A program made the position numbers and the translations under genes. From an uncultured Clostridia bacterium (lineage in GTDB: Bacteria; Bacillota; Clostridia; Oscillospirales; Ruminococcaceae), in NCBI GenBank assembly GCA_947631535.1, contig CANRLU010000002.1, forward strand, positions 1 through 63,004: DNA of 63,004 nt. Reading direction: 5' to 3'. Below are positions 43,228 to 52,597 of the stretch, piece by piece; position 1 is the stretch's first letter; each line of letters opens with the position of its first letter. The notes under the pieces are model-generated. The model saw nothing but the letters and a program-made list of their open reading frames with translations, was not told the DNA's origin and ran no database searches.

Positions 43228-43749
43228 ATAGCCACCATGGAGCATCAGATCAATGAAGAAATCCGCGACGCGCAGGTGCGAGTCATCGACGCCGACGGCA
43301 GCCAGCTCGGTATCATTTCCTCAAAAGAAGCCCTCAATATAGCGGCTTCCAAGGATATGGACCTTGTTAAGATCGCGCCGAACGCGACCCCGCCCGTATG
43401 CAAAATCATGGACTATGCGAAGTATTGCTTTGAGCAGTCCAAGCGCGAAAGGCAGGCCCGCAAGAATCAGAAGACCGTTGAAGTCAAAGAGATCCAGATG
43501 ACCTCAAAGATCGGCGCCAACGATTTCAATACAAAGGTCAATCAGGCAATAAAGTTCCTCAAAGGCGGAGACAAGGTAAAGGTATGCATAAGGCTCCAGT
43601 TCCGCAAGGGGGCTGCGCTCCATTCCGAGCTCAGCAGTCAGCTTCTTGACCAGTTCAAAGATGCCGTGGCTGAATACGGCGTATTCGACAAGCCAAGTAA
43701 GGTAGAGGGCAGATTTATAGTTTTGTTCGTCTCGCCCAAAAAACAGTGA
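43228..43749 (+). CDS. infC: translation initiation factor IF-3, apparent AUA start
   Basis: IF3 keeps the 30S subunit free and proofreads the start codon. The product is 173 residues with the N-domain (INEEIRDAQVRVIDADG) and the C-domain (FRKGAALHSELSSQLLDQF). GGAGG at 43214-43218 is 9 bases from ATA (43228-43230) but 18 from the first ATG (43237), so the ATA, in frame with it, is the best start. A non-AUG start (AUU in E. coli and B. stearothermophilus) is a known IF3 feature for autocontrol. If instead ATG is used, the protein is 170 residues. First gene of infC-rpmI-rplT. Confidence 0.9.
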   Translation: MATMEHQINEEIRDAQVRVIDADGSQLGIISSKEALNIAASKDMDLVKIAPNATPPVCKIMDYAKYCFEQSKRERQARKNQKTVEVKEIQMTSKIGANDFNTKVNQAIKFLKGGDKVKVCIRLQFRKGAALHSELSSQLLDQFKDAVAEYGVFDKPSKVEGRFIVLFVSPKKQ

Positions 43750-43773
43750 TCATTTATTTAGGAGGATACAAAA

Positions 43774-43977
43774 ATGGCAAAAATCAAGGTAAAAACCCAT
43801 TCCGGCACCAAGAAGCGCTTTTCTTTCACAGGAACCGGCAAGGTAAAGTTCCAGCACGCCTATAAGAGACACCGCCTCGTCTCGAAAGACCATAAGGCCA
43901 AGAGACTCGCAAGAGGCACCGCTTATGCTTCGTCAGCCAATATCGAAGCGCTCAGAAAAACGATCCCTTACAAATAA
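43774..43977 (+). CDS. rpmI: 50S ribosomal protein L35
   Basis: A 67-residue basic ribosomal protein (MAKIKVKTHSGTKKRF...), the standard size. It has the conserved KTHSGTKKRF and the HRLVSKDHKAKR segment. AGGAGG precedes the ATG. Second gene of infC-rpmI-rplT, 24 bases after infC. Confidence 0.97.
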   Translation: MAKIKVKTHSGTKKRFSFTGTGKVKFQHAYKRHRLVSKDHKAKRLARGTAYASSANIEALRKTIPYK

Positions 43978-44028
43978 TTCACGGGTCGTAAGGAAAATTA
44001 AAACATCAAATAACGGAGGTAACAAATT

Positions 44029-44385
44029 ATGGCTCGTGTTAAGGGAGCAATGATGACTCGCAAGAGAAGGAACAAGACCTTAAAGCTCGCCAAGGGCTAC
44101 TGGGGTTCAAAGTCGAAGCATTTCAAGATGGCCAAGCAGGCCGTTATGAAATCCGGCAACTACGCATATATCGGCAGAAAGCAGAAAAAGCGCGAATTCC
44201 GTCAGCTTTGGATAGCGAGAATTTCCGCCGCCGCCAAGATGAACGGCATAAACTACTCCACCCTTATGAACGGTCTTAAGAAAGCCGGCGTAACTCTCAA
44301 CAGAAAGATGCTTTCCGAAATAGCGATAAGCGATCCCGCAGGGTTCACCGCGATAGTCGAAAAGGCAAAGGCGGCTCTCAACTAA
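44029..44385 (+). CDS. rplT: 50S ribosomal protein L20
   Basis: A 118-residue assembly-initiator protein of the large subunit, normal length. Sequence starts [18 protein letters not shown] with the helical KYW-like [17 protein letters not shown] segment and the RLWIARI/NAA block characteristic of L20. It is the presumed feedback repressor of its own operon through the leader. CGGAGGT precedes the ATG. Confidence 0.97.
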   Translation: MARVKGAMMTRKRRNKTLKLAKGYWGSKSKHFKMAKQAVMKSGNYAYIGRKQKKREFRQLWIARISAAAKMNGINYSTLMNGLKKAGVTLNRKMLSEIAISDPAGFTAIVEKAKAALN

Positions 44386-44394
44386 GCCCCTTAT

Positions 44395-44425
44395 AAAACA
44401 CGCTCCTCACGCGGGCGTGTTTTCT
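44395..44425 (+). terminator. terminator of infC-rpmI-rplT
   Basis: Stem AAAACACGC / GCGTGTTTT (9 bp) around an 11-base loop, ending in TTTTC, about 10 bases after rplT. Confidence 0.8.
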
Positions 44426-44457
44426 AATTATCCGAAGCTTTCAAGGTGGTAATAACA

Positions 44458-45240
44458 TTGATACAAAGCCGCGACAATCCGAAAATAAAGCTCTATGCCC
44501 GCCTGCGCGATAAAAAGCAGGCGCGGGCCGAAGATGGGCTTTTTGTGCTCGAAGGCGCAAGGATAATTTCCGACGCCCTTAAAGAAGGCGTCGGGCTCAA
44601 GTCGGCGTTTTACACGGCTTCTGCGGCGGAAAAATATCCCGAAGCCGTCGGTTCGCTTATTTCCGCCTTGGGAGAACGCGCCGAGGAGATATCGGAGGAG
44701 GTATCGCAAAAGCTCTGCGGCACCTCGGCTCCGCAGGGGATATACGCCATTGCCCCGAGGCTTGACAAAACTCCGCCTTTGGATAAAATAGTAGACGGAG
44801 GAAAATACCTTATCCTGAATTCGCTTCAGGACCCCGGCAACGTCGGCACGATAATCCGTGCGGCCGACGCCGTGGGGATTTCCGGCCTATATCTCTGCGG
44901 CTCCTGCGACATATATAATCCCAAGCTCGTTCGCTCGACTATGGGCTCGCTTTTCAGGATGCCGCTGACCGACAGACTATCTTTCGTCGAAGTGATAGGC
45001 ATTTTCAGAGCGTCGGGAGTGCCCGTTTACGCCTCGGTCGTCGATAAAAACGCGGACAGCCTCAGAGACTTTGTTTTTCCGAAGAGCTGCGCTGCGGTGA
45101 TAGGCAACGAGGGAAACGGACTCTCCGAAGAGGACGCAGCGCTCTGCGACGGAAGAATAACCATAAAGATGAGCGGCACAATAGAATCGCTCAATGCAGC
45201 GGCCGCTGCGGCGATATTCCTTTGGGAGCTCTGCAAATAA
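44458..45240 (+). CDS. RNA 2'-O-ribose methyltransferase, SpoU (TrmH) family
   Basis: A 260-residue SPOUT methyltransferase with the substrate-binding N-domain (1-95; SRDNPKIKLYARLRDKK, LFVLEGARII). The knotted domain has motif 1 NSLQDPGNVGTIIRAADAVG (about 122-141), motif 2 VIGNEGNGLS (about 219) and motif 3 IKMSGTIESLNAAAAAAI. The target is probably 23S rRNA; the exact nucleotide is unknown. TTG 44458 is chosen because AAGGTGGT lies 8 bases upstream; the GTG at 44446 is part of that site. The gene starts 35 bases after the rplT terminator. Confidence 0.93.
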   Translation: MIQSRDNPKIKLYARLRDKKQARAEDGLFVLEGARIISDALKEGVGLKSAFYTASAAEKYPEAVGSLISALGERAEEISEEVSQKLCGTSAPQGIYAIAPRLDKTPPLDKIVDGGKYLILNSLQDPGNVGTIIRAADAVGISGLYLCGSCDIYNPKLVRSTMGSLFRMPLTDRLSFVEVIGIFRASGVPVYASVVDKNADSLRDFVFPKSCAAVIGNEGNGLSEEDAALCDGRITIKMSGTIESLNAAAAAAIFLWELCK

Positions 45241-45261
45241 CATAAAAGGGGAGTTGTTCAT

Positions 45262-46449
45262 ATGCAGTACAGCGGCAGGCAGTATTGGCTCTGGCTCACG
45301 CTCGCCTTCGGGCCGGCGAACCCGCGAAAGTGGAACGCGCTTTCGCATTACGGCTCCGTTGCCGAGGCCTATGAGCGAATATCCTCTTCCGACGCCTCGA
45401 AGATACTCCCGCAGGACGCAAAAACCGTCGCTTCGGCGGATATGAGCAAGGTGCAAAAGCTTGAAGAGCTCTGCGACGGCAGGGGAATAAAAATATGCTG
45501 TTACGGCGACCCCGATTATCCGAAGAGGCTCAAGGAGATCTACAATCCGCCGTCGGTGCTGTTTTATTTCGGAGATATCTCCGGGATAGACGGCAACATC
45601 GTTATAACCGCAGTCGGTACGAAGAACCCGAGCGAATATTCCGTAGATGTCGCGCGCAGGCTTATAACCGACCTCGCCTCAAACGGAGTCGGGATAGCAA
45701 GCGGCTTCACGGTCGGACTCGATTCTGTTGCCCATTCGGCGGCGCTGAAAGCGGGAGGCATAACCTATGCCGTGCTGCCATGCGGGCTTCTGTGCGACTA
45801 TCCCAAAGAAAACCTTGAATCAAGGCCGATAATTGCCTCGCACGGCGCTCTTATAAGCGAATATTTCCCCGGCGACGGCGTTACGTCACTCGGCTTCAGG
45901 GCGCGCAACAGAGTGCTTTCCGGAATCGGTCTCGGAACGCTCGTACTGCAGGCGGGTTCAAAGAGCGGAGCTTTGAGCACGGCGTCGTTTGCGCTCTCGC
46001 AGGGAAGAGACATTTTCTGCGTCCCTCCCCACGAGCTCTTTAACGACTCTTATGCGGGAGTCGCTGGGCTTATCCGCGACGGCGCAATTCCGGTTTTCGA
46101 CAGCGGCGACATTCTCGGAGAATATACCGAAGGATACAGGCATAATCTTCAAACAAAGCCGCTCTATAAGAAATCCGCAAAGAAGCCCTCAAACGAAAAG
46201 CCGCCGAAAATTCAGTCCGAAGACGAAAAGCCCGAGCAGGAGCTTTTGGAGATAACGGAGGATTCCGAGGCATATGGGCTTGAGGGCACAAAGAAGCGTA
46301 TATACGAATACATACGCGAGCACGGGGAGACGCATCTCGACCAGCTCGCGGTGGGAATAGGGGACGTGTTCGAGATAGAGGCCTTTTTGACCGAGCTCGA
46401 GCTCGACGGGCTTATCCGCTCGCTCCCCGGAAACAGATTCAGCGTTTAA
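45262..46449 (+). CDS. dprA: DNA-processing protein DprA
   Basis: Loads RecA onto incoming single-stranded DNA in competent cells; nearly all bacteria keep it. The 395-residue protein has the Rossmann-like DprA core: AVGTKNPSEYS (standing for the usual G-S/T-R), ASGFTVGLDSVAHSAALKAGG, YAVLPCGL, ARNRVLSGIG and QAGSKSGALSTASFALSQGRDIF. The C-terminal winged helix (about 335-395) ends in DGLIRSLPGNRFSV. AAAGGGGAG upstream. 21 bases after the SpoU gene and 32 before topA. Confidence 0.94.
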   Translation: MQYSGRQYWLWLTLAFGPANPRKWNALSHYGSVAEAYERISSSDASKILPQDAKTVASADMSKVQKLEELCDGRGIKICCYGDPDYPKRLKEIYNPPSVLFYFGDISGIDGNIVITAVGTKNPSEYSVDVARRLITDLASNGVGIASGFTVGLDSVAHSAALKAGGITYAVLPCGLLCDYPKENLESRPIIASHGALISEYFPGDGVTSLGFRARNRVLSGIGLGTLVLQAGSKSGALSTASFALSQGRDIFCVPPHELFNDSYAGVAGLIRDGAIPVFDSGDILGEYTEGYRHNLQTKPLYKKSAKKPSNEKPPKIQSEDEKPEQELLEITEDSEAYGLEGTKKRIYEYIREHGETHLDQLAVGIGDVFEIEAFLTELELDGLIRSLPGNRFSV

Positions 46450-46481
46450 GGCAAAGTCACAGCAATATCAAGAGGTAAGAA

Positions 46482-48560
46482 ATGTCAGACTTAATTATTT
46501 TGGAGTCACCTTCAAAGATCCACACCGTTCAGAGCACGCTCGGCAGAGGCTATAAGGTCGTTGCGTGCATAGGCCACGTAAGAGACCTTCCCAAGTCAAA
46601 GCTCGCTGTAGATATAGAGCACGGCTTTAAACCAACCTATGTCGATATAAAGGGCAAAGAGAAGATAATAGAGGATATACGCAAGCTTGCCGACAAATCG
46701 GAGCACGTATATTTCGCGACCGACCCCGACCGCGAGGGAGAAGCCATATCCTGGCACCTTGCCACGATACTCGGCTTTGATATGAACGAAAAGAACAGGG
46801 TCACATTCAACGAGATAACAAAAACGGGCGTAGAGGCCGGAATGAAGTCTCCCCGCACGATAGATATGAATATAGTGAACGCACAGCAGGCGCGCCGCAT
46901 ACTCGACAGGATAGTGGGCTATAAGCTTTCGCCTTTTCTCTGGAAAAAGGTGAGGCGGGGCCTTTCTGCCGGAAGAGTGCAGTCGGCTGCGGTGCGAATG
47001 ATAGTAGACCGTGAGAACGAAATAAGGGCTTTCGTTCCGCAGGAATACTGGAGCATAGAGGCAAAGCTTACGGCTGCGTCGTCAAAAAAGGCGTTTACCG
47101 CCAAGCTCTCGACGGTTGACGGCAAAAAAGCCGACCTTAAAACCAAAGAAGAGACCGACGCCGTTCTTGGCAGGCTCGAAGGCGCCGAATTCAGGGTCGC
47201 GTCGGTCAAAAAGGGGACGCGCCTGCGCTCTCCTGCGGCTCCCTTCTCGACCTCCACGCTTTTGCAGGACGCAGCGCAGCGTCTCGGCTGGCAGGCAAGA
47301 AGAACTATGAACGTAGCTCAGGAGCTCTACGAGGGCGTTGACGTCGAGGGTATAGGCGCTATGGGTCTTATCACCTATATGAGGACCGACTCGCTCAGGA
47401 TCTCCGACGAGGCAAGAGCCGCCGCAAAGGAATTTATCGAAAGCTCCTACGGCAGCGGATACGTCCCCGAAAAGCCGAGGGTATACCGCGCCGGCGGCGC
47501 CAACGTCCAGGACGCTCACGAGGCAATAAGACCGACTATGCCGTCGCTGACGCCGGACGCCGCAAAGTCATCGCTCAGCGCCGATCAATATAAGCTGTAT
47601 AAGCTGATATGGGCAAGATTTCTTGCCAGCCAGATGTCGGACTGCGTGCTCGACACCACAGCCGCAGCCATAGAGGCAAACGGCTGCGTGTTCAGAACGT
47701 CGGGATTCTCTGTAAAGTTTGACGGCTTTACAGTTCTGTATGAGGAGCAGAACGACGACGATGAAGAGAACAACGCTCTTCCGAAGCTTGAAAAAGGCGA
47801 CGTTCTCAATGTGAAATCCGTCGGAGGTATCCAGCACTTCACCCAGCCTCCGGCAAGATACACCGAAGCCACGCTGATAAAAGCCTTCAAGGAGTACGGC
47901 ATAGCGCGTCCTTCTACCTATGCCTCCACGATCACAACGATAATCTCCCGCGCCTACGTTGAGCGCGACGGCAGGCAGCTCAAGCCGACTTCGCTCGGCG
48001 AAGTCACGACCGAGCTTATGAAAGAGCACTTTGAGGACATAGTTGACCTCGGATTTACCGCCGAAATGGAGAACGATCTCGATAAAATAGAGCTCGGCGA
48101 AAAAAACTGGGTAGACGTTCTCTCGGGCTTCTACAACGGCTTCGACAGGACCTTAAAGCAGGCCGAGGTTGATATGGAGGGCAAGCGCGTAAAAGTCCCC
48201 GATGAGGCCACCGACGAGATCTGCGAGCTCTGCGGCAAACCCATGGTCATAAAGCTCGGCAGATACGGAAAATTCCTCGCGTGCACAGGCTTCCCCGAGT
48301 GCAAGAACACAAAGCGTCTCGTGCAGGAGACTCCCGGAAAGTGCCCGATATGCGGCAAGAGGATAATCCAGAGAAAAACGCGAAAGGCAAAGAAATACTT
48401 CGGCTGCGAAGACAATCCGACATGTAAATTCATGACCTGGGACACTCCGACGGCTGAAGTCTGCCCCAACTGCGGCTCCACGCTCTTTAACAAGGGCGGC
48501 GCGCACGGAAAGCTCGTCTGCCACAAAGATGGCTGCGGCTACGAAAAGGAGCTGAAATGA
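46482..48560 (+). CDS. topA: DNA topoisomerase I (type IA)
   Basis: Relaxes negative supercoils through a 5'-phosphotyrosine. 692 residues. TOPRIM domain with LESPSKIHTVQSTLG (about 6-20) and ATDPDREGEAISWH; the catalytic Tyr299 in GLITYMRTDS; gate segments RPTMP and QPPARYTEATLIKAFKEYG; then three C-terminal C4 zinc ribbons (CELCG.., CPICG.., CPNCG..). The dprA-topA-trmFO order is standard in Firmicutes. The stop overlaps trmFO. Confidence 0.97.
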   Translation: MSDLIILESPSKIHTVQSTLGRGYKVVACIGHVRDLPKSKLAVDIEHGFKPTYVDIKGKEKIIEDIRKLADKSEHVYFATDPDREGEAISWHLATILGFDMNEKNRVTFNEITKTGVEAGMKSPRTIDMNIVNAQQARRILDRIVGYKLSPFLWKKVRRGLSAGRVQSAAVRMIVDRENEIRAFVPQEYWSIEAKLTAASSKKAFTAKLSTVDGKKADLKTKEETDAVLGRLEGAEFRVASVKKGTRLRSPAAPFSTSTLLQDAAQRLGWQARRTMNVAQELYEGVDVEGIGAMGLITYMRTDSLRISDEARAAAKEFIESSYGSGYVPEKPRVYRAGGANVQDAHEAIRPTMPSLTPDAAKSSLSADQYKLYKLIWARFLASQMSDCVLDTTAAAIEANGCVFRTSGFSVKFDGFTVLYEEQNDDDEENNALPKLEKGDVLNVKSVGGIQHFTQPPARYTEATLIKAFKEYGIARPSTYASTITTIISRAYVERDGRQLKPTSLGEVTTELMKEHFEDIVDLGFTAEMENDLDKIELGEKNWVDVLSGFYNGFDRTLKQAEVDMEGKRVKVPDEATDEICELCGKPMVIKLGRYGKFLACTGFPECKNTKRLVQETPGKCPICGKRIIQRKTRKAKKYFGCEDNPTCKFMTWDTPTAEVCPNCGSTLFNKGGAHGKLVCHKDGCGYEKELK

Positions 48561-49870
48561 CGGAAGTAAAGGTCATCGGAGCGGGACTCGCGGGCTGTGA
48601 GGCATCTTGGCGTCTCGCCGAAAGCGGGATAAACGTCCTGCTTTACGAGATGAAACCAAAAAAGTTCACTCCGGCGCATAAATACAAGGGACTCAGCGAG
48701 CTCGTCTGTTCAAACTCCCTCAAGGCCGAACGCCTCTGTTCGGCGGCGGGGCTCCTTAAAGAAGAGATGCGCCGCCTCGGTTCGCTCTCGATGCAGGCCG
48801 CAGAAGTTTCGCGCGTGCCGGCAGGTGGAGCTCTTGCCGTGAACCGCGAGCAATTCTCCGACTTCATCACCGAAAAGATCCGCTCCCACCCGCTCATAAA
48901 GGTAATTGAGGGCGAGGTCACCGATATTCCGGAAGGATACGTTATAATCGCAACCGGGCCGCTGACCTCCGAGGCGCTTTCAAAGAGCATCAACTCGCTT
49001 GTAGGCTCGGAATATCTCTATTTTCACGACGCCGCCGCTCCTATCGTCACCGCCGAGAGCCTCGACAGAAGCCTTGTTTTCGGCGCTTCGCGCTACGGCC
49101 GCGGCGGTGAGGACTACCTCAACTGCCCGATGAACAAAGAGGAATACCTCGCATTTTACAACGAGCTCATCAACGCTGAGACCGCGCCTCTCCACGATTT
49201 TGACGAGGCGGGGAACTATAAAGTTTATGAAGGCTGTATGCCGATAGAGGCGCTTGCCAAGCGCGGTGAGGACTGCATGCGCTTCGGGCCGCTAAAGCCC
49301 GTCGGTCTTACCGACCCGAGGACGGGCCGCCGCCCCTACGCGGTCGTACAGCTCAGGCTTGAAAACACCGCGGGAACACTTTATAACCTCGTGGGATTCC
49401 AGACAAACCTGAAATTCGGCGAGCAAAAGCGCGTTTTCTCGATGATACCCGGCCTTCGCGACGCCGAGTTTATGCGGTACGGCGTTATGCACAGAAACAC
49501 CTACCTCAACTCGCCCGAGCTGCTGGACAGGCACTTCTGCCTGAAAAGCGACCCGAGGATATACTTCGCGGGGCAGATAACGGGAGTAGAGGGCTACATC
49601 GAGTCGGCCGCAAGCGGAATTTACGCCGCTTTGAGCCTTGCAAGGCGTCTTAAAGGCGAGAGCGAGATAACGCTCCCCGAGGATACGATGCTCGGAGCGC
49701 TCGCAAAATACGTCGAGACGGGATCCCCCTCGGGATTCCAGCCGATGGGCGCAAATATGGGGATACTGCCCGAGCTCCCTGAAAAAATAAGAGGCAAGCA
49801 GGAAAAATATGAGGCGCTTGCAAGGCGTTCGCTCGAAAGCCTTGAAGCCGCACTGACAGGAGGTATGTGA
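48557..49870 (+). CDS. trmFO: methylenetetrahydrofolate--tRNA-(uracil-54) methyltransferase
   Basis: Folate/FAD-dependent formation of m5U54 in tRNA. 437 residues; dinucleotide-binding GAGLAGCEASWRLAESG at 7-23 and LLYEMKP, then CSNSLKAE with a Cys typical of TrmFO, NREQFSDFITEKI, and the FAD-binding ITGVEGYIESAASGIYAAL near the end. Start ATG overlaps the topA stop by 4 bases (ATGA). Confidence 0.96.
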   Translation: MTEVKVIGAGLAGCEASWRLAESGINVLLYEMKPKKFTPAHKYKGLSELVCSNSLKAERLCSAAGLLKEEMRRLGSLSMQAAEVSRVPAGGALAVNREQFSDFITEKIRSHPLIKVIEGEVTDIPEGYVIIATGPLTSEALSKSINSLVGSEYLYFHDAAAPIVTAESLDRSLVFGASRYGRGGEDYLNCPMNKEEYLAFYNELINAETAPLHDFDEAGNYKVYEGCMPIEALAKRGEDCMRFGPLKPVGLTDPRTGRRPYAVVQLRLENTAGTLYNLVGFQTNLKFGEQKRVFSMIPGLRDAEFMRYGVMHRNTYLNSPELLDRHFCLKSDPRIYFAGQITGVEGYIESAASGIYAALSLARRLKGESEITLPEDTMLGALAKYVETGSPSGFQPMGANMGILPELPEKIRGKQEKYEALARRSLESLEAALTGGM

Positions 49871-49871
49871 C

Positions 49872-50882
49872 ATGAGGATAATCGTTGACGGCTTCGGCGG
49901 AGACAATGCGCCGCTCGAAGTCTTGAAGGGCTGTGCTATGGCGGTGGACGGCCTCGGAGTGGATATTACCGTCGTCGGAGACGAGGCAAAGCTCCGCGAG
50001 TGTGCCGAATCAAACGGCATAGATATCTCCCGACTTTCGCTGAAACACGCCGCCACCGTAATGGACGTCTGCTGCGAGCCCACAAAGATACTTAAAGAAT
50101 ATTCCGATTCCTCTATGGCTGTTGGCCTTAAGATGCTTGCCGACGGCGAGGGCGACGCTTTTCTTTCCGCAGGCTCCACAGGAGCACTCGTGGTTGGCTC
50201 GACCTTTATCGTAAAGAGGATAAAGGGGATAAAGCGCGTGGCGCTCGCTACGCTCATTCCCACGCTCCGATCCAACACGCTCTTGCTCGACGTCGGCGCC
50301 AATGCCGACTGCCGTCCCGAAATGCTCACGCAGTTTGCCGTGATGGGCTCGGCCTATATGACCCGTTTTATGGACATAAAGGAGCCGACTGTCGCTCTTG
50401 CCAACATCGGTGCGGAGCCCACAAAGGGCAGAGACCTCGAGACCGAAAGTTATAAGCTTCTTGAGACCGCGCCGGTGAAATTCATCGGAAATGTCGAGGG
50501 GCGCGACATTCCGCTTGGGGCTGCAGACGTCGTTGTTGCAGACGGCTTCTCGGGAAATCTTATCCTCAAAACCGTCGAGGGTATGGGAAAGTTCTTCTCG
50601 ACCACGCTGAAAGAGATGCTCTCGGGCGGATTGGGCGCAAAGCTCGGCGCGCTTATGCTTCTTAAAAAGATAAACGCCTTCAAAAAGAAAATGGACTACA
50701 CTGAGCACGGCGGAGCACCGCTCCTCGGCACGCAAAAGCCGGTAATAAAGGCTCACGGCTCGTCAAATGCCAAGGCGTTTTACAACGCCGTCCGTCAGGC
50801 GAAGATATGTGTTGAAAACGACCTTGTTTCGGAGATAACCAAGGGCATCGACGAGCTCAGGACATCAAGCGATGAGCCGTAA
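49872..50882 (+). CDS. plsX: phosphate acyltransferase PlsX
   Basis: Makes acyl-phosphate from acyl-ACP in phospholipid synthesis. 336 residues. The hallmark MRIIVDGFGGDNAPLEVL opens the protein; SAGSTGALVVGST and ANIGAEPTKGRDLETE follow, then the C-terminal AFYNAVRQA. The start is one base after the trmFO stop. Unlike many Firmicutes, no fapR, fabD or acpP accompanies it. Confidence 0.96.
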   Translation: MRIIVDGFGGDNAPLEVLKGCAMAVDGLGVDITVVGDEAKLRECAESNGIDISRLSLKHAATVMDVCCEPTKILKEYSDSSMAVGLKMLADGEGDAFLSAGSTGALVVGSTFIVKRIKGIKRVALATLIPTLRSNTLLLDVGANADCRPEMLTQFAVMGSAYMTRFMDIKEPTVALANIGAEPTKGRDLETESYKLLETAPVKFIGNVEGRDIPLGAADVVVADGFSGNLILKTVEGMGKFFSTTLKEMLSGGLGAKLGALMLLKKINAFKKKMDYTEHGGAPLLGTQKPVIKAHGSSNAKAFYNAVRQAKICVENDLVSEITKGIDELRTSSDEP

Positions 50883-50912
50883 AGAATTTTTACTTTACAC
50901 ACAGGAGGTTGT

Positions 50913-51605
50913 ATGGACAAGCTCGAAGAATTTGAAAAGATAATAGACTACCGTTTTAAAGACCGCGGGCTTCTGTTTGAGGCGCTGTCGCACTCCTCCT
51001 TTGCCAACGAATCGAAGCACCGCTTCCGCTCCAACGAAAGGCTGGAGTTTTTAGGCGATTCGGTGCTATCGATAGTCGTTTCGGACTACTTATTCGAAAA
51101 CTACACCGATATTCCCGAGGGCGAGCTCACCAAGACCCGCGCAACGCTTGTCTGCGAAAAGGCGCTTCACCAGTTCGGCTCGCAGATAGACCTCGGAAAC
51201 TACATCATGCTCGGCAAAGGCGAAGAGCTTGCCGGCGGACGCGAGCGCCCGTCGATAATCGCCGATGCATTTGAGGCGGTTATAGCGGCTATATATCTTG
51301 ACGGCGGAATGGACGCCGCCCGCAGGCATATCCTGCGCTTTATGCCCGAAGACGTTATGGGAGCCGTCGCCGAGGCTTATGACGACTACAAGACGATTTT
51401 GCAGGAGATAATCCAGAAAAACCCCGAAGAGCACGTTGAATACAGGCTCGTAGGCGAGTCGGGGCCCGACCACAACAAGTCGTTTACGGTCAGGGTGATG
51501 CTCAATTCCAACGTGATAGGCGAGGGGACTGCGCACAGCAAAAAGTCCGCCGAACAGCTCGCCGCAAAAGAGGCGCTCCGCCTGATGGGCTGGGAGAAGA
51601 AATGA
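50913..51605 (+). CDS. rnc: ribonuclease III
   Basis: Double-strand RNA endonuclease for rRNA and mRNA processing. 230 residues: RNase III domain with signature NERLEFLGDSVLSIVVSDYL (about 37-56) and catalytic DAFEAVIAAIYLDGG (about 117), then the dsRNA-binding domain (about 155-228; SKKSAEQLAAKEALRLM). ACAGGAGG precedes the ATG. Stop overlaps the next start by 4 bases. Confidence 0.97.
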   Translation: MDKLEEFEKIIDYRFKDRGLLFEALSHSSFANESKHRFRSNERLEFLGDSVLSIVVSDYLFENYTDIPEGELTKTRATLVCEKALHQFGSQIDLGNYIMLGKGEELAGGRERPSIIADAFEAVIAAIYLDGGMDAARRHILRFMPEDVMGAVAEAYDDYKTILQEIIQKNPEEHVEYRLVGESGPDHNKSFTVRVMLNSNVIGEGTAHSKKSAEQLAAKEALRLMGWEKK

Positions 51606-52597
51606 GCGGGCGAGCTTCGGTGGCGATATTCGTGCCGCACGTCGGATGCCCGCACAGGTGCAGCTTCTGCGACCAGAGAGCCATAACCGGCTCGCAGAGC
51701 GTTCCGCACGCGCAGGACGTTTTAAGCGCCTGCGAGCGCGCCGTTGAGTGCGGTGCTGACCTCAAAAACACCGAGATCGCCTTTTTCGGCGGGAGCTTTA
51801 CCGCCGTCCCGAGGGAATATATGCTTGAGCTGCTCGAGGCGGCAAAGATATATGTAAAAAAGGGCTTTCGCGGGATTCGTCTTTCTACCCGACCCGATGC
51901 CATTGACTCCGAAGTGCTCGGGATACTCAAAGACTACGGCGTTACTTCGATAGAACTCGGCGCGCAGTCGATGTCCGACGAAGTGCTTATGCTGAACGAG
52001 CGCGGGCACACTGCAGAAGACGTTGTGAGAGCTTCAAGCCTTGTAAAGGAATATGGCTTTACACTTGGCCTGCAGATGATGGTCGGGCTTTACGGCTCGA
52101 CTCCGGATACCGACATATACACGGCCGAACGTCTGATAGCGCTCAAGCCCTCGGAGGCGCGAATCTATCCGACTGTGATACTCAAAAACACCCGCCTCGG
52201 GGAGCTTTTCCTCAAAGGAGAGTACCGCCCGTACGACTTAGACGGCGCAGTTGCGCTATGTGCGCGGCTTCTCGATATGTTTGAGAGCGCGGGGATATCG
52301 GTGATAAAACTCGGGCTACATTCCTCTCAAGACGTCGAGAAGGACATGCTCGGCGGGCTCTATCACCCCGCTTTTCGGGAGCTCTGCGAGAGCCTTCGCT
52401 ATCGGAACGAAATGGAGAGGCTCATAGGCGATGACAAGCAAGTTGCCTTTACAGTGCCGCCGAAGGAGCTTTCAAAGGTGCTCGGACAGAAAAGATCGAA
52501 TATAGAATATTTTCGCTCGAAGGGCGTTGAGGTGAGGGTGATCCCCGACCCGAACGCCTCGGAGCATCGTATAAAACGACAAACGGAGGACGACTAA
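51602..52597 (+). CDS. radical SAM protein (Elp3-related family), between rnc and smc
   Basis: A 331-residue radical SAM enzyme. The cluster motif is CxxxCxxC in GCPHRCSFCDQ near residue 15; GGSFTAVP and LSTRPDAID follow as in the Elp3/oxygen-independent coproporphyrinogen-like family. The C-terminal part (SKVLGQKRSNIEYF) is specific for this group. The reaction is unknown; it lies between rnc and smc in many Clostridia. Start overlaps the rnc stop (ATGA), and its stop touches the smc start. Confidence 0.9.
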   Translation: MSGRASVAIFVPHVGCPHRCSFCDQRAITGSQSVPHAQDVLSACERAVECGADLKNTEIAFFGGSFTAVPREYMLELLEAAKIYVKKGFRGIRLSTRPDAIDSEVLGILKDYGVTSIELGAQSMSDEVLMLNERGHTAEDVVRASSLVKEYGFTLGLQMMVGLYGSTPDTDIYTAERLIALKPSEARIYPTVILKNTRLGELFLKGEYRPYDLDGAVALCARLLDMFESAGISVIKLGLHSSQDVEKDMLGGLYHPAFRELCESLRYRNEMERLIGDDKQVAFTVPPKELSKVLGQKRSNIEYFRSKGVEVRVIPDPNASEHRIKRQTEDD

